DNA from: Streptomyces durocortorensis
GTDB lineage: Bacteria > Actinomycetota > Actinomycetes > Streptomycetales > Streptomycetaceae
Length of the DNA: 43,192 bases
Assembly: GCF_016901035.1 (NCBI RefSeq)
Contig: NZ_JAFEUF010000035.1
Location: 1-43,192 of the forward strand
Direction: 5' to 3'
Numbering within the stretch: position 1 is the first letter of the stretch; every line of letters begins with the position of its first letter. The notes under the pieces are model-generated. The model searched no databases. It was given only the letters and a program-made list of their open reading frames with translations, and was not told where the DNA came from. Both the position numbers and the translations under genes were made by a program. Positions 16,401-25,081 of this stretch are shown here, one piece after another.

Positions 16401-16989
16401 GGGCGTCCAGGGTGTCGTCCGTGCCCCGGGTGATCGGGAGCGCCAGGCCGGCCGCCTCGTGGGGGGCGGTGAGCGTGGTGCAGAGGATGCCGAGGACCGC
16501 GCCGGTGGCCGGGTCGGTGACCGGTCCGCCGATGGCCGCGCCGCCGGAGCGCAGGGCGTCGCGCCCGTCCGTGCCGAGGGCCAGCTCCAGGGCGGCGGGG
16601 ACCGGATGGCCGGCGCCGTTCGGTGCGGAGTAGGTGGCGGGGGTGGTGCCGAGCACGCGGGCCTCGCGCCGTCCGTGGGCGGCGATGTCCACGTAACCAC
16701 CGGGCTCGGCGCGGTCGCGCCCGGCGATGGGCAGCGGTTCGGCGTCGAGGGCGTCGGGTCCGCCGGTGCGCAGGAGGGCGAGGCCGAGGGCGGGCAGCGC
16801 GGTGATGTCGTCGGGGCCGACGGTGCAGGTGCGGTCGTCGGTGCCGTGGAGGAGGAGCGGGCCCGGGGAGACGACGGCCTGATGGGCGGTGACGACCGTG
16901 CCGCGCTCGTCCGCGACGAATCCCGTCCCTCGCGGCCGGCCGGCCTGATCGCAGATTTTTACCAGCTTCGACCGGTCCCCACTGCCCAT
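13444..16989 (-). CDS. large trypsin-like (inactive) / STAND-type NTPase / helical-repeat protein
   Basis: 1181 residues. Residues 1 to about 200 have a trypsin-like beta-barrel pattern (GTGFVADERGTVVTAHQAV, later GGPVTDPATGAVLGIL). His36 is in place, but the expected Asp is Gly69 (LGLALL instead of LDLALL) and the expected Ser of GxSGGP is Ile153 (AAIGGP), so peptidase activity is unlikely. A P-loop NTPase follows: GAPGTGRTT near 261-269 has Arg instead of the Walker A Lys, Walker B is LLVVLDGPEE near 346, then VVACRPEHW and HPLTLRLL as in STAND ATPases. Residues of about 480-1181 are Ala/Leu/Arg-rich helices of HEAT/ARM appearance. It stands between truB and ribF, as I recall for the large ATP-binding protein of S. 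coelicolor. Function is unknown; signalling or a defence-like scaffold is speculation. Confidence 0.8.
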   Translation of the reverse strand: MGSGDRSKLVKICDQAGRPRGTGFVADERGTVVTAHQAVVSPGPLLLHGTDDRTCTVGPDDITALPALGLALLRTGGPDALDAEPLPIAGRDRAEPGGYVDIAAHGRREARVLGTTPATYSAPNGAGHPVPAALELALGTDGRDALRSGGAAIGGPVTDPATGAVLGILCTTLTAPHEAAGLALPITRGTDDTLDALLRRNAAVAPAYGPYLNLAGALQLTATSVASADGPKARTAPVERADVHAELAAFAAGTGLVLGLVGAPGTGRTTELAALAARRADGGAPAPTLWLRGADLLAEDVSIADAASRTLTRSARIVTAAGAHGDMSTATPERVAKLAADAGHPLLVVLDGPEEMPPLLAHRLADWTRSTLGWLRDNTVRLVVACRPEHWETAGALWPPDALHRPHRPARRLPPALRLTDLTPEQAESAKEAYGIPPTALAPGHDRHPLTLRLLAEVREALPPGVPGRPDTEDVFGAHLDLLCVRAAVRIAAAADEQPRGAAVRRLAARVAGQVHEAARRCLGPGQGELDRAAFEEIFPWRTGWASAVLTEGLLVPAGVGYRFAHEELGDWVQGAHLDLDAALRSLVHRWHRGSGGTVRTPSAEDEPRSLPVPRHRIGPVIQAMVLLGRRQGTAALAHRMADLIEALDRLWTDEGPRDEDAAWWAAHLLKGSLLRVPDARPYLGVLRVLAGRITRRSAAPEGPGDLGAYGEFGPWFWRRLRLPEEDRIDLLRRLVPADGLPRTDGDERYLDAVARRLALDAPAVQPLLCRWFTDERPLLVGPDAPDVPLRPTVAAAAQALLYARRELDLDGLADALIATPHTRAGELLAALAEDEPTALCRAVERWARDEDRPARRSAAARYAGLLQQRVTAEGDRALLRSAAEILLGRPEDAELHAAAHTLLVRDPKARRRHLPGALRAFAAGDPRLPVELLAEVFPAHQEPVLAALRARLARPGDGGGAVLRALAGLDTPALALHVAGLVREYIDAHPEDGTHAAEYVDLRLEHGPAARALLLPLVTGLLRDRPAPPPVRAALAGVLAGPGSADSRPLRAELLEVLLEFEQTTGRNPDVLEALLRAAAEGSERRPEIRTRALVHRTGMLLVRTPEGAARFDRGLVELAREVPGFAALVTRWLADAPQEWAAVVGPSARRTVEALETSRPSMPMPMQAAGREHGSLRPA

Positions 16990-17056
16990 GGTCCGACGTT
17001 AGGCCGCCGGTGATCTCCCGGAGCACGCGGACGGGGAAAGCGCCCCCTGCGCCCCC

Positions 17057-17095
17057 GGTATTCACTCCGAGCGCCCGTCCAATGGGGTGAATACC
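17057..17095. promoter_or_regulatory. inverted repeat upstream of the large NTPase gene
   Basis: GGTATTCACTCC (17057-17068) and GGGGTGAATACC (17084-17095) form 12-bp arms with one mismatch around a 15-bp centre. On the minus strand a TTGGAC hexamer (17082-17077) lies within the centre. The repeat is 68 bp before the ATG of the NTPase gene and beyond the truB terminator, so it is a candidate operator or promoter. Confidence 0.45.
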
Positions 17096-17137
17096 CGTGT
17101 CCTCGGAGGAGCAGAGATGGTGCCGGGGAGGGGAAAG

Positions 17138-17176
17138 GTGAAGCGGGCACCGGTTGGGGGGTGGTGCCCGCTTCAC
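17138..17176 (-). terminator. terminator of the ylxP-rbfA-truB unit
   Basis: A perfect 14-bp stem (GTGAAGCGGGCACC with GGTGCCCGCTTCAC) around an 11-nt loop, 51 bp past the truB stop. It implies the large NTPase gene and ribF have their own promoter. Confidence 0.8.
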
Positions 17177-17227
17177 AACAAGGAGGTGGCGCGGTCGGCA
17201 ACAGGGAGGTGGCGCGTCGGCCGGGGG

Positions 17228-18127
17228 TCAGGCGAAGACGGCGAGGCTCTTGGCCTTGCCCTTCTCCTCTTCCACGAGCACGAGGAACGCCCCGTCCGGC
17301 CCGAAGACCGCGACCGGCCCCGGCGGGTAGGCCGGCATGTCCAGCCGTACGCCGTTCAGGAGCAGCTTGGCGCGCTTCTCGTCGACGTCCCAGCGGGGAA
17401 AGGCCGCGTCCGCCGCCTCGGCGACCGGCATCACGGTCAGCTCCTCCTGGTGCTGGTCGAGCGTCCGGGCCGCGTCCAGTCCGTACGGGCCGACCCGGGT
17501 GCGGCGCAGCGCGGTGAGGTGGCCGCCGACGCCGAGCCCGGCGCCGAGGTCCCGGGCCAGGGCGCGGATGTACGTCCCCGAGGAGCAGACGACGGAGACG
17601 ACCAGGTCCACGACCGGGGTGCCGTCCTCGGCGACGGCCTCGCGGACGTCGTAGACGCGGAAGGAGGAGACGGTCACCGGACGGGCCGGGATCTCGAACT
17701 CCTCGCCGCCGCGCACCCGCGCGTAGGACCGCTTTCCGTCGATCTTGATGGCGCTGACCTTGGACGGCACCTGCATGATCGCGCCGGTCAGCGCGGCCAC
17801 CCCGGCGTCGATGCCTTCACGCGTCACCCCGGAGGCGTCGGTGGACGAGATGATCTCGCCCTCGGCGTCGTCGGTGACGGTGTCCTGGCCGAGCCGGATC
17901 GTGCCGAGGTACTCCTTCTCGGTCAGGGCGAGGTGGCCCAGGAGCTTGGTGGCCCGCTGGACTCCGAGTACGAGAACGCCGGTCGCCATCGGGTCCAGCG
18001 TGCCGGCGTGGCCGACGCGTCGCGTGCGGGCGATGCCGCGCATCTTGGCGACGACGTCGTGCGAAGTGAAGCCGGACGGCTTGTCGACGATGACAAGGCC
18101 GTCCGGCGTGGTGGTCTGCTCGGTCAT
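17228..18127 (-). CDS. truB: tRNA pseudouridine-55 synthase
   Basis: 299 residues. It converts U55 of the tRNA T-loop to pseudouridine. The N-terminal motif [17 protein letters not shown] and the catalytic-aspartate motif [18 protein letters not shown] are intact, as are [12 protein letters not shown] and the [15 protein letters not shown] segment; a C-terminal PUA-like domain follows. ATG 18127 overlaps the rbfA TGA (ATGA), so translation is coupled to rbfA. Length is normal for actinobacteria. Confidence 0.96.
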   Translation of the reverse strand: MTEQTTTPDGLVIVDKPSGFTSHDVVAKMRGIARTRRVGHAGTLDPMATGVLVLGVQRATKLLGHLALTEKEYLGTIRLGQDTVTDDAEGEIISSTDASGVTREGIDAGVAALTGAIMQVPSKVSAIKIDGKRSYARVRGGEEFEIPARPVTVSSFRVYDVREAVAEDGTPVVDLVVSVVCSSGTYIRALARDLGAGLGVGGHLTALRRTRVGPYGLDAARTLDQHQEELTVMPVAEAADAAFPRWDVDEKRAKLLLNGVRLDMPAYPPGPVAVFGPDGAFLVLVEEEKGKAKSLAVFA

Positions 18128-18606
18128 GCGGAGGCGGGGCCCTCGTTCTTGTCGGTCGAGCCGGGGGTCTCCGCCTCGTCGTCCTCGTCCTCGGGCTTGC
18201 GGTACGGGTCGGCCCCACCGGCGTACGTCGCTCCGGTGGAGACCTGGCGCACCTCCGCGTCCTTGGCCCGCGCCTTGTCGAGGAGGTCCTCGATGGTGCG
18301 GGCGTTGTCCGGGAGGGCGTCCGGCACGAAGGCCAGGGTCGGCGTGAACCGGACCCCGGTCTGCCGGCCGACCTCGGAGCGCAGAACGCCCTTGGCGCTC
18401 TCCAGCGCGGCCGCCGAGGCCGCGCGCTCCTCGTCGTCGCCGTAGACCGTGTAGAAGACCGTGGCCTCCCGCAGGTCGCCGGTGACCCGGGCGTCCGTGA
18501 TCGTCACGAATCCCAGCCGCGGATCCTTGATTCGCCGGTCCAGGGTCTCCGCGACCACGACCTGGATGCGATCGGCCAGCTTGCGGGCCCGCGCGTTGTC
18601 GGTCAC
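18124..18606 (-). CDS. rbfA: 30S ribosome-binding factor A
   Basis: 160 residues. It assists late 30S maturation by binding near 16S helix 1. The KH-like fold is recognisable from [48 protein letters not shown]. The last 40 residues are an acidic tail (EDEDDEAET) common in actinobacterial RbfA. The start is GTG. It lies 36 bp after ylxP and overlaps truB. Confidence 0.95.
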   Translation of the reverse strand: MTDNARARKLADRIQVVVAETLDRRIKDPRLGFVTITDARVTGDLREATVFYTVYGDDEERAASAAALESAKGVLRSEVGRQTGVRFTPTLAFVPDALPDNARTIEDLLDKARAKDAEVRQVSTGATYAGGADPYRKPEDEDDEAETPGSTDKNEGPASA

Positions 18607-18642
18607 CGGTCCGTCACTCTTCCTTCTGATTTCGCTCGACTG

Positions 18643-18936
18643 TCAGTCTTCGTCACTGTGCAGCCGCCGTCTCACCGACAGCAGCTCCACCTCGGGTCGT
18701 CCCGCGACCAGCCGCTCGCAGCGGTCCAGTACGTCCGTGAGGTGTCCGGTGTCACCGGAGACCACGGCAAGGCCGATCTCGGCCCTGCGGTGGAGATTCT
18801 GCCCGCCGGTCTCGGCCACACTCACCGCGTACTTGCGCTGGAGCTCGGCGACGATCGGGCGGACGACGGAACGCTTCTCCTTCAACGACCGTACGTCGCC
18901 GAGGAGCAGATCGAAGGACAAGGTCCCCACATACAT
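18643..18936 (-). CDS. ylxP: DUF503 family protein (YlxP-like)
   Basis: 97 residues. DUF503 proteins are small conserved bacterial proteins of ferredoxin-like fold, found next to infB and rbfA in many genomes; the molecular role is unsettled, though ribosome-related binding has been proposed. Hallmarks are the opening MYVGTLSFDLLLGDVRSLKEKR and VVRPIVAELQRKYAVSVAETGGQ. It is the first gene after the infB terminator, so its promoter must lie in 18937-19068, where I could not name a convincing -35/-10 pair. Confidence 0.9.
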   Translation of the reverse strand: MYVGTLSFDLLLGDVRSLKEKRSVVRPIVAELQRKYAVSVAETGGQNLHRRAEIGLAVVSGDTGHLTDVLDRCERLVAGRPEVELLSVRRRLHSDED

Positions 18937-19068
18937 GTGTGTCCGGATGTCCCGCCGGTTCGGGTTCGTGCCCCGCCAGAGCTTGCCGGGGACATCAGAA
19001 CCGTACCGGAACGGCCGGAGCCGATCGACGGAAATACGACCCGTCGACCGGCCCCGACCGTGGTGGAG

Positions 19069-19096
19069 GGGGTGCGGGAGCGGACTCCCACACCCC
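19069..19096 (-). terminator. terminator of the rimP-nusA-ylxR-infB unit
   Basis: On the minus strand GGGGTGTGGGAG pairs with CTCCCGCACCCC (12 bp, one U-G pair) around a 4-nt loop, 39 bp past the infB stop. It splits the ribosome-maturation block into two transcription units. Confidence 0.75.
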
Positions 19097-19134
19097 TTCC
19101 GAATCCCAGCGGATCCTTGCGGACCCGAGGTGGA

Positions 19135-22100
19135 TCAGCCTCGCGGCTTCTCGCGCATCTCGTACGTCGCGATGACGTCGTCGATCTTGATGTCGTTGAA
19201 GTTTCCGAGGTTGATACCGCCCTCGAAGCCTTCGCGGATCTCGGTGACGTCGTCCTTGAAGCGGCGCAGACCGGAGATGTTGAGGCTCTCCGCGATGACC
19301 TTGCCATCGCGCAGCAGGCGCGCCTTGGTGTTGCGCTTGACCTCGCCGGAGCGGACCAGCACACCGGCGATGTTGCCCAGCTTGGACGAGCGGAAGATCT
19401 CGCGGATCTCCGCCGTGCCGAGCTCGACCTCTTCGTACTCCGGCTTGAGCAGACCCTTGAGGGCCGCCTCGATCTCTTCGATCGCCTGGTAGATGACCGA
19501 GTAGTACCGGACGTCCACGCCCTCGCGCTCGGCCATCTGCTCGGCACGCCCTGCGGCGCGCACGTTGAAGCCGATCACGATGGCGTCGGAACCCGTCGCC
19601 AGGTTGATGTCCGACTCGGTGACCGCACCCACACCGCGGTGCAGGATCCGGATGTCGACCTCTTCACCGACGTCGAGCTGGAGCAGCGAGGACTCGAGAG
19701 CCTCCACCGAACCGGACGCGTCGCCCTTGATGATGAGGTTGAGCTCTTGGACCAGACCGGCCTTGAGCGCCTCGTCCAGGTTCTCCAGGGAGAACCGGAC
19801 GCCCTTGCGGGCGAAGTTGGCGTTGCGCTCACGGGCGGCACGCTTCTCGGCGATCTGACGGGCCGTACGGTCCTCGTCGACCACCAGGAGGTTGTCGCCG
19901 GCGCCCGGGACGTTGGTGAGACCGAGCACCAGGACGGGGGTCGAGGGACCCGCTTCCTGGACGTTCTGACCGTTGTCGTCGAGCATGGCGCGCACGCGGC
20001 CGTAGGCGTCGCCCACGACCACCGTGTCACCGATGCGCAGCGTTCCGCGCTGGACCAGGACGGTCGAGACGGCACCGCGACCGCGGTCGAGGTGGGACTC
20101 GATCGCGATGCCCTGCGCGTCCTGCTCCGGGTTGGCCCGCAGGTCGAGCGAGGCGTCGGCGGTGAGGACGACGGCCTCCAGGAGCGCCTCGATGTTGAGG
20201 CCCTGCTTGGCGGAGATGTCGACGAACATGGTGTCGCCGCCGTACTCCTCGGCCACCAGACCGAACTCGGTGAGCTGACCGCGCACCTTGGTCGGGTCGG
20301 CGCCCTCGACGTCGATCTTGTTGACCGCGACCACGATCGGCACCTCGGCCGCCTTGGCGTGGTTCAGCGCCTCGATCGTCTGGGGCATCACACCGTCGTT
20401 GGCCGCCACCACGAGGATCGCGATGTCGGTCGACTTCGCACCACGGGCACGCATGGCGGTGAACGCCTCGTGACCCGGGGTGTCGATGAAGGTGATCTTC
20501 CGGTCCTCGCCGTTGACCTCGGAGGAGACCTGGTAGGCACCGATGTGCTGGGTGATGCCACCGGCCTCGCCCGCGACGACGTTCGTCTTGCGGATCGCGT
20601 CGAGGAGGCGGGTCTTACCGTGGTCGACGTGACCCATGACGGTCACGACCGGCGGACGCGAGACCAGAGCCTCTTCGCCGCCCTCGTCCTCGCCGAACTC
20701 GATGTCGAAGGACTCGAGCAGCTCGCGGTCCTCCTCCTCGGGGCTGACGATCTCCAGGACGTAGTTCATCTCCTCGGCGAGAAGCCGGAGCGTCTCGTCG
20801 GAAACGGACTGCGTGGCGGTGACCATCTCGCCGAGGTTCATCATCACGGCGACGAGCGACGCCGGGTTGGCGTTGATCTTCTCCGCGAAGTCGGTGAGCG
20901 AGGCGCCGCGCGACAGCCGGACGGCCTGTCCGTTGCCGCGGGGCAGCATGACGCCGCCGACCGACGGGGCCTGCATGGCCTCGTACTCCTGGCGCCTCTG
21001 CCGCTTCGACTTACGCCCACGACGCGCGGGACCGCCGGGACGGCCGAACGCACCCTGCGTGCCACCGCGGCCACCGGGACCACCCGGACGGCCACCGAAG
21101 CCGGGACGACCGCCGAAGCCGCCGCCACCACCGGGACGACCGGCACCGCCGCCGCCACCGGGACCGGCCGGACGGCCGGCGAAGCCGCCACCGCCGCCGC
21201 CACCGGGACGACCCGCGAAGCCGCCGCCACCGGGACGACCGCCGCCACCGGCACCGCCGGGACGACCGCCACCGCCGGGACCACGGCCACCGCCGGGGCC
21301 ACCACCGGGACGCGGGCCCGCGGCGGGACGCTGCGGCATCATGCCCGGGTTGGGGCGGTTACCGGCGGGACCGCCGCCGGGACGCGGAGCCTGCGGGCGG
21401 GGCATGCCGCCCGGAGTGGGACGGGCACCGCCCTGACCCTGACCGCCCTGGGGGCGCGGGGCGCCGCCGGGGCCGCCCTGCGGACGCGGGGCGCCGGGGC
21501 GCTCCTGGCCGCCACCGGGGCGCGGGGCGCCACCGGGACGGGGCGCCCCGGGGCGCGCCATGCCGGTGGAGCCGCCGGAGGTGAAGGGGTTGTTGCCCGG
21601 ACGGGGACCGGCCGGACGGGCCCCGCCGGGGCGCTGGGCGCCCTGGCCTGCGGGACGCGCGCGGCGGTCGCCGCCGCGCTCGCCGCCATGGCCGACGTCA
21701 CGCTGGCCACCGTCGCGCTGACCGCCGGCCGGAGCCGGACGGGCGGGTGCGGGACGCGGACCCGGCGTGGCGCCCGAGGGACGCGGGCTCTGGGGCTGCT
21801 GGGGGGCGGCCGGCTGGGCCGGAGCCGGAGCCGAGAACTCGGCGGCCGGGACCGGGGTCACCGGGGCCGCCTTCGGCGCGGGCTTCGGGCCCGGACGGGG
21901 GCCCGCCGACGGCGCGGAGGGCGCCGCGGGGGTGCTGGTCTCCGGGGCCTCGGCAGCGGCCGGCTTGGGGGCCGGTGCGCCGGGCTTCGGGGCAGCAGGA
22001 CGTGCCGCAGCGGCCGGGGAGGGCGCTGCGGGCTTCGCGGGCGTCGCCTTGCGGGGCGCGCCAGGCTTGGCAGCGGACTTGCCGGCGTTGCCGCCGGGCC

Positions 22101-22254
22101 CCTGCAGTGCGTCGGTCAACTTTCGTACAACCGGCGCCTCGATCGTCGAGGACGCCGAACGGACGAATTCACCGAGTTCTTGGAGCTTGGCCATGACGAC
22201 CTTGCTCTCGACGCCGAACTCCTTGGCGAGTTCGTATACCCGGACCTTAGCCAC
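19135..22254 (-). CDS. infB: translation initiation factor IF-2
   Basis: 1039 residues. This GTPase delivers initiator tRNA to the 30S subunit and promotes subunit joining. Residues 1-50 form the IF2_N fold ([21 protein letters not shown]). Residues of about 50 to 400 are extreme Pro/Ala then Gly/Arg/Pro-rich repeats, the long disordered N-terminal region typical of streptomycete IF-2. A second IF2_N segment follows, then the GTPase: G1 [14 protein letters not shown] near residue 540, G3 DTPGHEAF, G4 NKIDVEG. Domains II to IV run to the end (C-terminal [13 protein letters not shown]). GTG 22254 has AAGGAG five bases upstream. The gene ends before a strong hairpin. Confidence 0.97.
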   Translation of the reverse strand: MAKVRVYELAKEFGVESKVVMAKLQELGEFVRSASSTIEAPVVRKLTDALQGPGGNAGKSAAKPGAPRKATPAKPAAPSPAAAARPAAPKPGAPAPKPAAAEAPETSTPAAPSAPSAGPRPGPKPAPKAAPVTPVPAAEFSAPAPAQPAAPQQPQSPRPSGATPGPRPAPARPAPAGGQRDGGQRDVGHGGERGGDRRARPAGQGAQRPGGARPAGPRPGNNPFTSGGSTGMARPGAPRPGGAPRPGGGQERPGAPRPQGGPGGAPRPQGGQGQGGARPTPGGMPRPQAPRPGGGPAGNRPNPGMMPQRPAAGPRPGGGPGGGRGPGGGGRPGGAGGGGRPGGGGFAGRPGGGGGGGFAGRPAGPGGGGGAGRPGGGGGFGGRPGFGGRPGGPGGRGGTQGAFGRPGGPARRGRKSKRQRRQEYEAMQAPSVGGVMLPRGNGQAVRLSRGASLTDFAEKINANPASLVAVMMNLGEMVTATQSVSDETLRLLAEEMNYVLEIVSPEEEDRELLESFDIEFGEDEGGEEALVSRPPVVTVMGHVDHGKTRLLDAIRKTNVVAGEAGGITQHIGAYQVSSEVNGEDRKITFIDTPGHEAFTAMRARGAKSTDIAILVVAANDGVMPQTIEALNHAKAAEVPIVVAVNKIDVEGADPTKVRGQLTEFGLVAEEYGGDTMFVDISAKQGLNIEALLEAVVLTADASLDLRANPEQDAQGIAIESHLDRGRGAVSTVLVQRGTLRIGDTVVVGDAYGRVRAMLDDNGQNVQEAGPSTPVLVLGLTNVPGAGDNLLVVDEDRTARQIAEKRAARERNANFARKGVRFSLENLDEALKAGLVQELNLIIKGDASGSVEALESSLLQLDVGEEVDIRILHRGVGAVTESDINLATGSDAIVIGFNVRAAGRAEQMAEREGVDVRYYSVIYQAIEEIEAALKGLLKPEYEEVELGTAEIREIFRSSKLGNIAGVLVRSGEVKRNTKARLLRDGKVIAESLNISGLRRFKDDVTEIREGFEGGINLGNFNDIKIDDVIATYEMREKPRG

Positions 22255-22305
22255 TTCGCTCCTTTTAGGTCCGGGTTACCGCCGGACCGTCGCTACTTCA
22301 TGGGC

Positions 22306-22338
22306 GTACTCATCGCGTACTCATCGAGTGCTCATCGC
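22306..22338. repeat. three tandem 11-bp repeats in the infB leader
   Basis: GTACTCATCGC, GTACTCATCGA and GTGCTCATCGC follow one another with an exact 11-bp period, about one helical turn, between ylxR and infB. No protein is encoded here. They could be a binding array or simple slippage. Confidence 0.6.
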
Positions 22339-22375
22339 AATCTCGACCTACTTCCAACTCGCGAGGTACCTGACC

Positions 22376-22391
22376 GCACGGGGCCCCGTGC
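22376..22391 (-). other. 16-bp perfect palindrome between ylxR and infB
   Basis: GCACGGGGCCCCGTGC begins 18 bp after the ylxR stop and can form a short 6-bp stem with a GGCC loop. There is no U-tract. It may act as a weak attenuator or mRNA-processing site within the operon. Confidence 0.35.
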
Positions 22392-22408
22392 CGTTCACTT
22401 TCAGTTTC

Positions 22409-22687
22409 TTACGGTGTCGCCCGCTCGACGAACCGCGTGAGTGCCGCGGTGTCGAACGGCCCCTTGGCCTTGAAGGCCCGGGGGAACGCCCGGCGGCGAA
22501 CCGCCAGGTCGAGACAGACAGAGGTGGGGTGCACATAAGCACCCCGGCCGGGCAGCGTACCGCGTGGATCGGGGGCGCAGGCGCCCTCGTCCACCACGAT
22601 GCGCAGCAGCTCGCTCTTGGCCACTCGCTCCCGGCATCCCACACAGGTTCGCTCGGGGCAAGCGCGGGCTTGCGTCCGGCCAGACAC
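22409..22687 (-). CDS. ylxR: YlxR-family nucleic-acid-binding protein
   Basis: 92 residues. DUF448/YlxR proteins are small RNA-binding proteins (reported as RNase P modulators in some species) encoded between nusA and infB. The CVGCRERVAKSELLRIV motif, GRGAYVHPTSVCLDLAV and RRRAFPRAFK are typical. The start is GTG 22687, with GGAGG about 11 bases upstream, and the stop is TAA, a rare stop in this GC-rich DNA. It lies between nusA (113 bp upstream) and infB (154 bp downstream) in the same transcript. Confidence 0.9.
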   Translation of the reverse strand: MSGRTQARACPERTCVGCRERVAKSELLRIVVDEGACAPDPRGTLPGRGAYVHPTSVCLDLAVRRRAFPRAFKAKGPFDTAALTRFVERATP

Positions 22688-22800
22688 GTTTAAGTCTACC
22701 TCCCCGTACCGACCTCACCCCTTTGGGGCAAAAATCGAACGGATGTTGTCGTGATCTCAGCGGCGTACGGCCAAGATCTATTCCCTGGAGCGGCTCCGGG

Positions 22801-23841
22801 TCAACGCCTTTCCGAGCGCTCCCGGGCCCGCTCGGCCCGCTCGCGGTCGGCGTTCTCGCGCTCCTCGTCCGTCTCGGTGTCGGGACGGATGTCGATCCGC
22901 CAGCCGGTGAGGCGGGCGGCGAGGCGGGCGTTCTGGCCCTCCTTGCCGATCGCCAGCGACAGCTGGTAGTCCGGCACGGTGACGCGGGCGGAGCGGGCGC
23001 CGAGGTCGACGACCTCGACCTCGCTCACCCGGGCGGGCGAGAGCGCGTTGGCGACCATCTCGGCCGGGTCGTCGGACCAGTCCACGATGTCGATCTTCTC
23101 GCCGTGCAGCTCGGCCATGACATTGCGCACACGGCTGCCCATCGGGCCGATGCAGGCGCCCTTGGGGTTCAGACCCGCGCGGGTGGAGCGCACGGCGATC
23201 TTGGTGCGGTGGCCGGCCTCGCGGGCGATGGCCTCGATGACCACCGAGCCGTCCGCGATCTCCGGGACCTCCAGGGCGAAGAGCTTCTTCACCAGGTTGG
23301 GGTGGGTGCGCGAGAGCGTCACCGACGGGCCCCGGACGCCCTTGGCGACCCGTACGACATACGTACGCAGACGCAGGCCGTGCGTGTACTCCTCGCCCGG
23401 GACCTGCTCCTGCACCGGCAGCATGGCCTCCATCTTGCCGATGTCGACCAGGACGTTCTTGGGGTCCTTGCCCTGCTGGACGACGCCGGTGACGACATCG
23501 CCCTCGTGGCCCGCGTACTCGCCGAAGGTCCTGTCGTCCTCGGCGTCGCGCAGCCGCTGCAGGATGACCTGCTTGGCGGTGGTCGCGGCGATCCGGCCGA
23601 ACCCGGAGGGGGTGTCGTCGAACTCCTTGGGCTCCTGGCCCTCTTCGAGGTCGGCCGGGTCCTCCTTGGCCCACACGGTCACGTGGCCGTTCTCGTCGAG
23701 CTTCACGCGCGCCCGGCGGTAGCTGCCGTCGGTGCGGTGGTACGCGATGAGGAGGGCCGACTCGATCGCCCCGACGAGCACCTCGAAGGGGATCTCCTTG
23801 TCCTGCGCCAAGCCCTTCAGAAGCTTCACATCGATGTCCAC
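22801..23841 (-). CDS. nusA: transcription termination/antitermination protein NusA
   Basis: 346 residues. It binds RNA polymerase and controls pausing, termination and antitermination. The NusA_N domain (residues 1 to about 125) starts [28 protein letters not shown]; the S1 domain covers [12 protein letters not shown]; the two KH domains carry [21 protein letters not shown] and [21 protein letters not shown]. The C-terminus is a short charged tail ([20 protein letters not shown]) without the acidic repeats of E. coli NusA, as usual for actinobacteria. GTG 23841 lies 2 bp after the rimP stop and uses a GAGGAGG inside rimP. Confidence 0.96.
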   Translation of the reverse strand: MDIDVKLLKGLAQDKEIPFEVLVGAIESALLIAYHRTDGSYRRARVKLDENGHVTVWAKEDPADLEEGQEPKEFDDTPSGFGRIAATTAKQVILQRLRDAEDDRTFGEYAGHEGDVVTGVVQQGKDPKNVLVDIGKMEAMLPVQEQVPGEEYTHGLRLRTYVVRVAKGVRGPSVTLSRTHPNLVKKLFALEVPEIADGSVVIEAIAREAGHRTKIAVRSTRAGLNPKGACIGPMGSRVRNVMAELHGEKIDIVDWSDDPAEMVANALSPARVSEVEVVDLGARSARVTVPDYQLSLAIGKEGQNARLAARLTGWRIDIRPDTETDEERENADRERAERARERSERR

Positions 23842-23843
23842 GG

Positions 23844-24347
23844 CTACGCCTCCTCTTCCTTCTTGTCCTTGCGGTTGAATTCGATCTCCACGCGCGCCTT
23901 GGCGATCTCGTCGAAGGCGAGGCGGCGGGTGGTGGGCTTGCGGCCCTTGACGCCGGGCACTTCGAGGTCGAGCCCGTCCTCGTCGACGGCGAGGATGCGG
24001 GCGACCAGCTCACCGGAGCCGTCGCCGGTCAGGTGGAACCTGGCCAGCCGGCCGGTGGCGCGTACGTAGTGGCGGTGCTCGGTCAGCGGGCGGTCCGCGC
24101 CGGGGGAGCTGACTTCGAGGACGTACTCGCCGTCGCCCATCGCGTCGGTCTCGTCCAGCTTCTCGGAGATCGCGCGGCTCAGCTCCGCACAGGCGTCCAG
24201 CTCCACGCCATCGTCGGAGTCCACGATGACCCGCAGCACTCCACGTCGGCCGGCCCGGGACACCTCGATCTCTTCGAGGTCCAGCTGCTGCGCGCTGACG
24301 AGCGGTTCCAGCAGCCCGCGCAGCCTCTCGCTCTGGGTGGTGCTCAT
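23844..24347 (-). CDS. rimP: ribosome maturation factor RimP
   Basis: 167 residues. It is required for 30S maturation. The N-terminal domain ([39 protein letters not shown]) and the conserved [26 protein letters not shown] are clear; the C-terminal SH3-like domain ends in a Lys/Glu tail. It is the first gene of the rimP-nusA-ylxR-infB transcript. Its promoter lies in the 176 bp shared with the divergent lipoprotein gene; a TTGACC on the minus strand (24403-24398) is a possible -35 but the -10 is poor. Confidence 0.95.
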   Translation of the reverse strand: MSTTQSERLRGLLEPLVSAQQLDLEEIEVSRAGRRGVLRVIVDSDDGVELDACAELSRAISEKLDETDAMGDGEYVLEVSSPGADRPLTEHRHYVRATGRLARFHLTGDGSGELVARILAVDEDGLDLEVPGVKGRKPTTRRLAFDEIAKARVEIEFNRKDKKEEEA

Positions 24348-24482
24348 CCGGGTGACTCCTCGGCCGCGTGTGCTGTTGTGGGGATCGTCGTGCGTCAGGT
24401 CAAAGGGTATCCGGTCGCCAGGGGTGTTGCCGTCCGCCTGCCGCTCGGCCGCGGGTACGCTCGCCTGCGGTGATCACATCAG

Positions 24483-24495
24483 GACAGATCCTGTC
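24483..24495. promoter_or_regulatory. small palindrome GACAG-ATC-CTGTC upstream of the lipoprotein gene
   Basis: Five-base perfect arms with a 3-bp centre, overlapped by a direct repeat TCAGGAC at 24479-24485 and 24494-24500. It lies 28 bp before the GTG start, in or just after the presumed promoter. Operator function is only a suggestion. Confidence 0.3.
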
Positions 24496-24523
24496 AGGAC
24501 CGGTCCAGGCCCGAAGGAGAAAC

Positions 24524-25081
24524 GTGCGGCGCACGGGGACGACGCGCAGGGGGGCGCTCACCGCGACGGGAGCCCTCGCCCTGGGTGCGGTGCTGACCGG
24601 CTGCGGGGGCGACGACGATGGCGCCGGGGGGAAGCAGCCCGCGCACTCCGGCGCGCGGGCCACCACCGCGAAGGCCGAGAAGACGCTGCGCGAGAAGGCG
24701 GTGCGCGACGGCGCCCTCCTGCTCGCCCAGTACGACCTGGTGGCCGAGGCGCATCCGGCCACGGCGGCGGGCCTCGTGCCCCTGCGGGCGGCCGTGGCCG
24801 AGCACGGGAAGGCGCTGGCGCCGCCGCGCGCGAAGGGCGAGCCGAAGAAGGGCGCCCCGAAGGCCGACGACGCTCCTCCGGCACCCGCCGGTCCGGTGTC
24901 GGCCGACCCGAAGGCCGCGGTGCGGGAGCTGGCCGCCGCCGAGCGCCGCCGGGCCGACGCGCACACCGAGGCCCTGCTGACGGCCGGACCCGAGCTGGCC
25001 CGGCTGCTGGCCTCGGTGGCGGCGGCCGCCGCGGCACACGCGTACCTGCTGACCGAACTGGCCGAGGAGACAGCCGTATGA
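24524..25081 (+). CDS. secreted lipoprotein, Ala-rich helical
   Basis: 185 residues. The signal sequence has twin arginines (TTRRGALTA), a hydrophobic stretch and a lipobox LTGC, so a lipid-anchored protein, possibly exported by Tat. A Gly/Asp/Lys linker follows, then predicted helices (REKAVRDGALLLAQYDLVAEAHP, LRAAVAEHGKAL), a Pro/Lys-rich loop near the middle, and two more helices rich in Glu/Arg/Ala ending AHAYLLTELAEE. The helix pattern and the neighbour suggest a ferritin-like four-helix bundle, but sequence evidence is weak. GTG 24524 has GAAGGAGA upstream; the frame extends further upstream without similarity. The stop overlaps the next ATG (ATGA), so the two proteins probably work together. 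Confidence 0.75.
   Translation: MRRTGTTRRGALTATGALALGAVLTGCGGDDDGAGGKQPAHSGARATTAKAEKTLREKAVRDGALLLAQYDLVAEAHPATAAGLVPLRAAVAEHGKALAPPRAKGEPKKGAPKADDAPPAPAGPVSADPKAAVRELAAAERRRADAHTEALLTAGPELARLLASVAAAAAAHAYLLTELAEETAV

Noticed and set aside
13444..16989. Active serine protease
   Set aside because: Only the His of the triad is visible; the Asp and Ser positions hold Gly and Ile.
13699..17013. 1104-codon open frame on the plus strand opposite the large NTPase gene
   Set aside because: Composition is Gly/Ala/Arg/Val without domains; it mirrors the real minus-strand gene and reflects the absence of stops in GC-rich DNA.
18658..22440. 1260-codon plus-strand open frame opposite infB, ylxP and ylxR
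   Set aside because: It spans several genuine minus-strand genes and their spacers and shows no recognisable protein; a shadow.
22722..22738. CCCCTTTGGGGCAAAAA as a terminator
   Set aside because: The stem is only four to five base pairs and the A-run is on the wrong side for the minus-strand operon.
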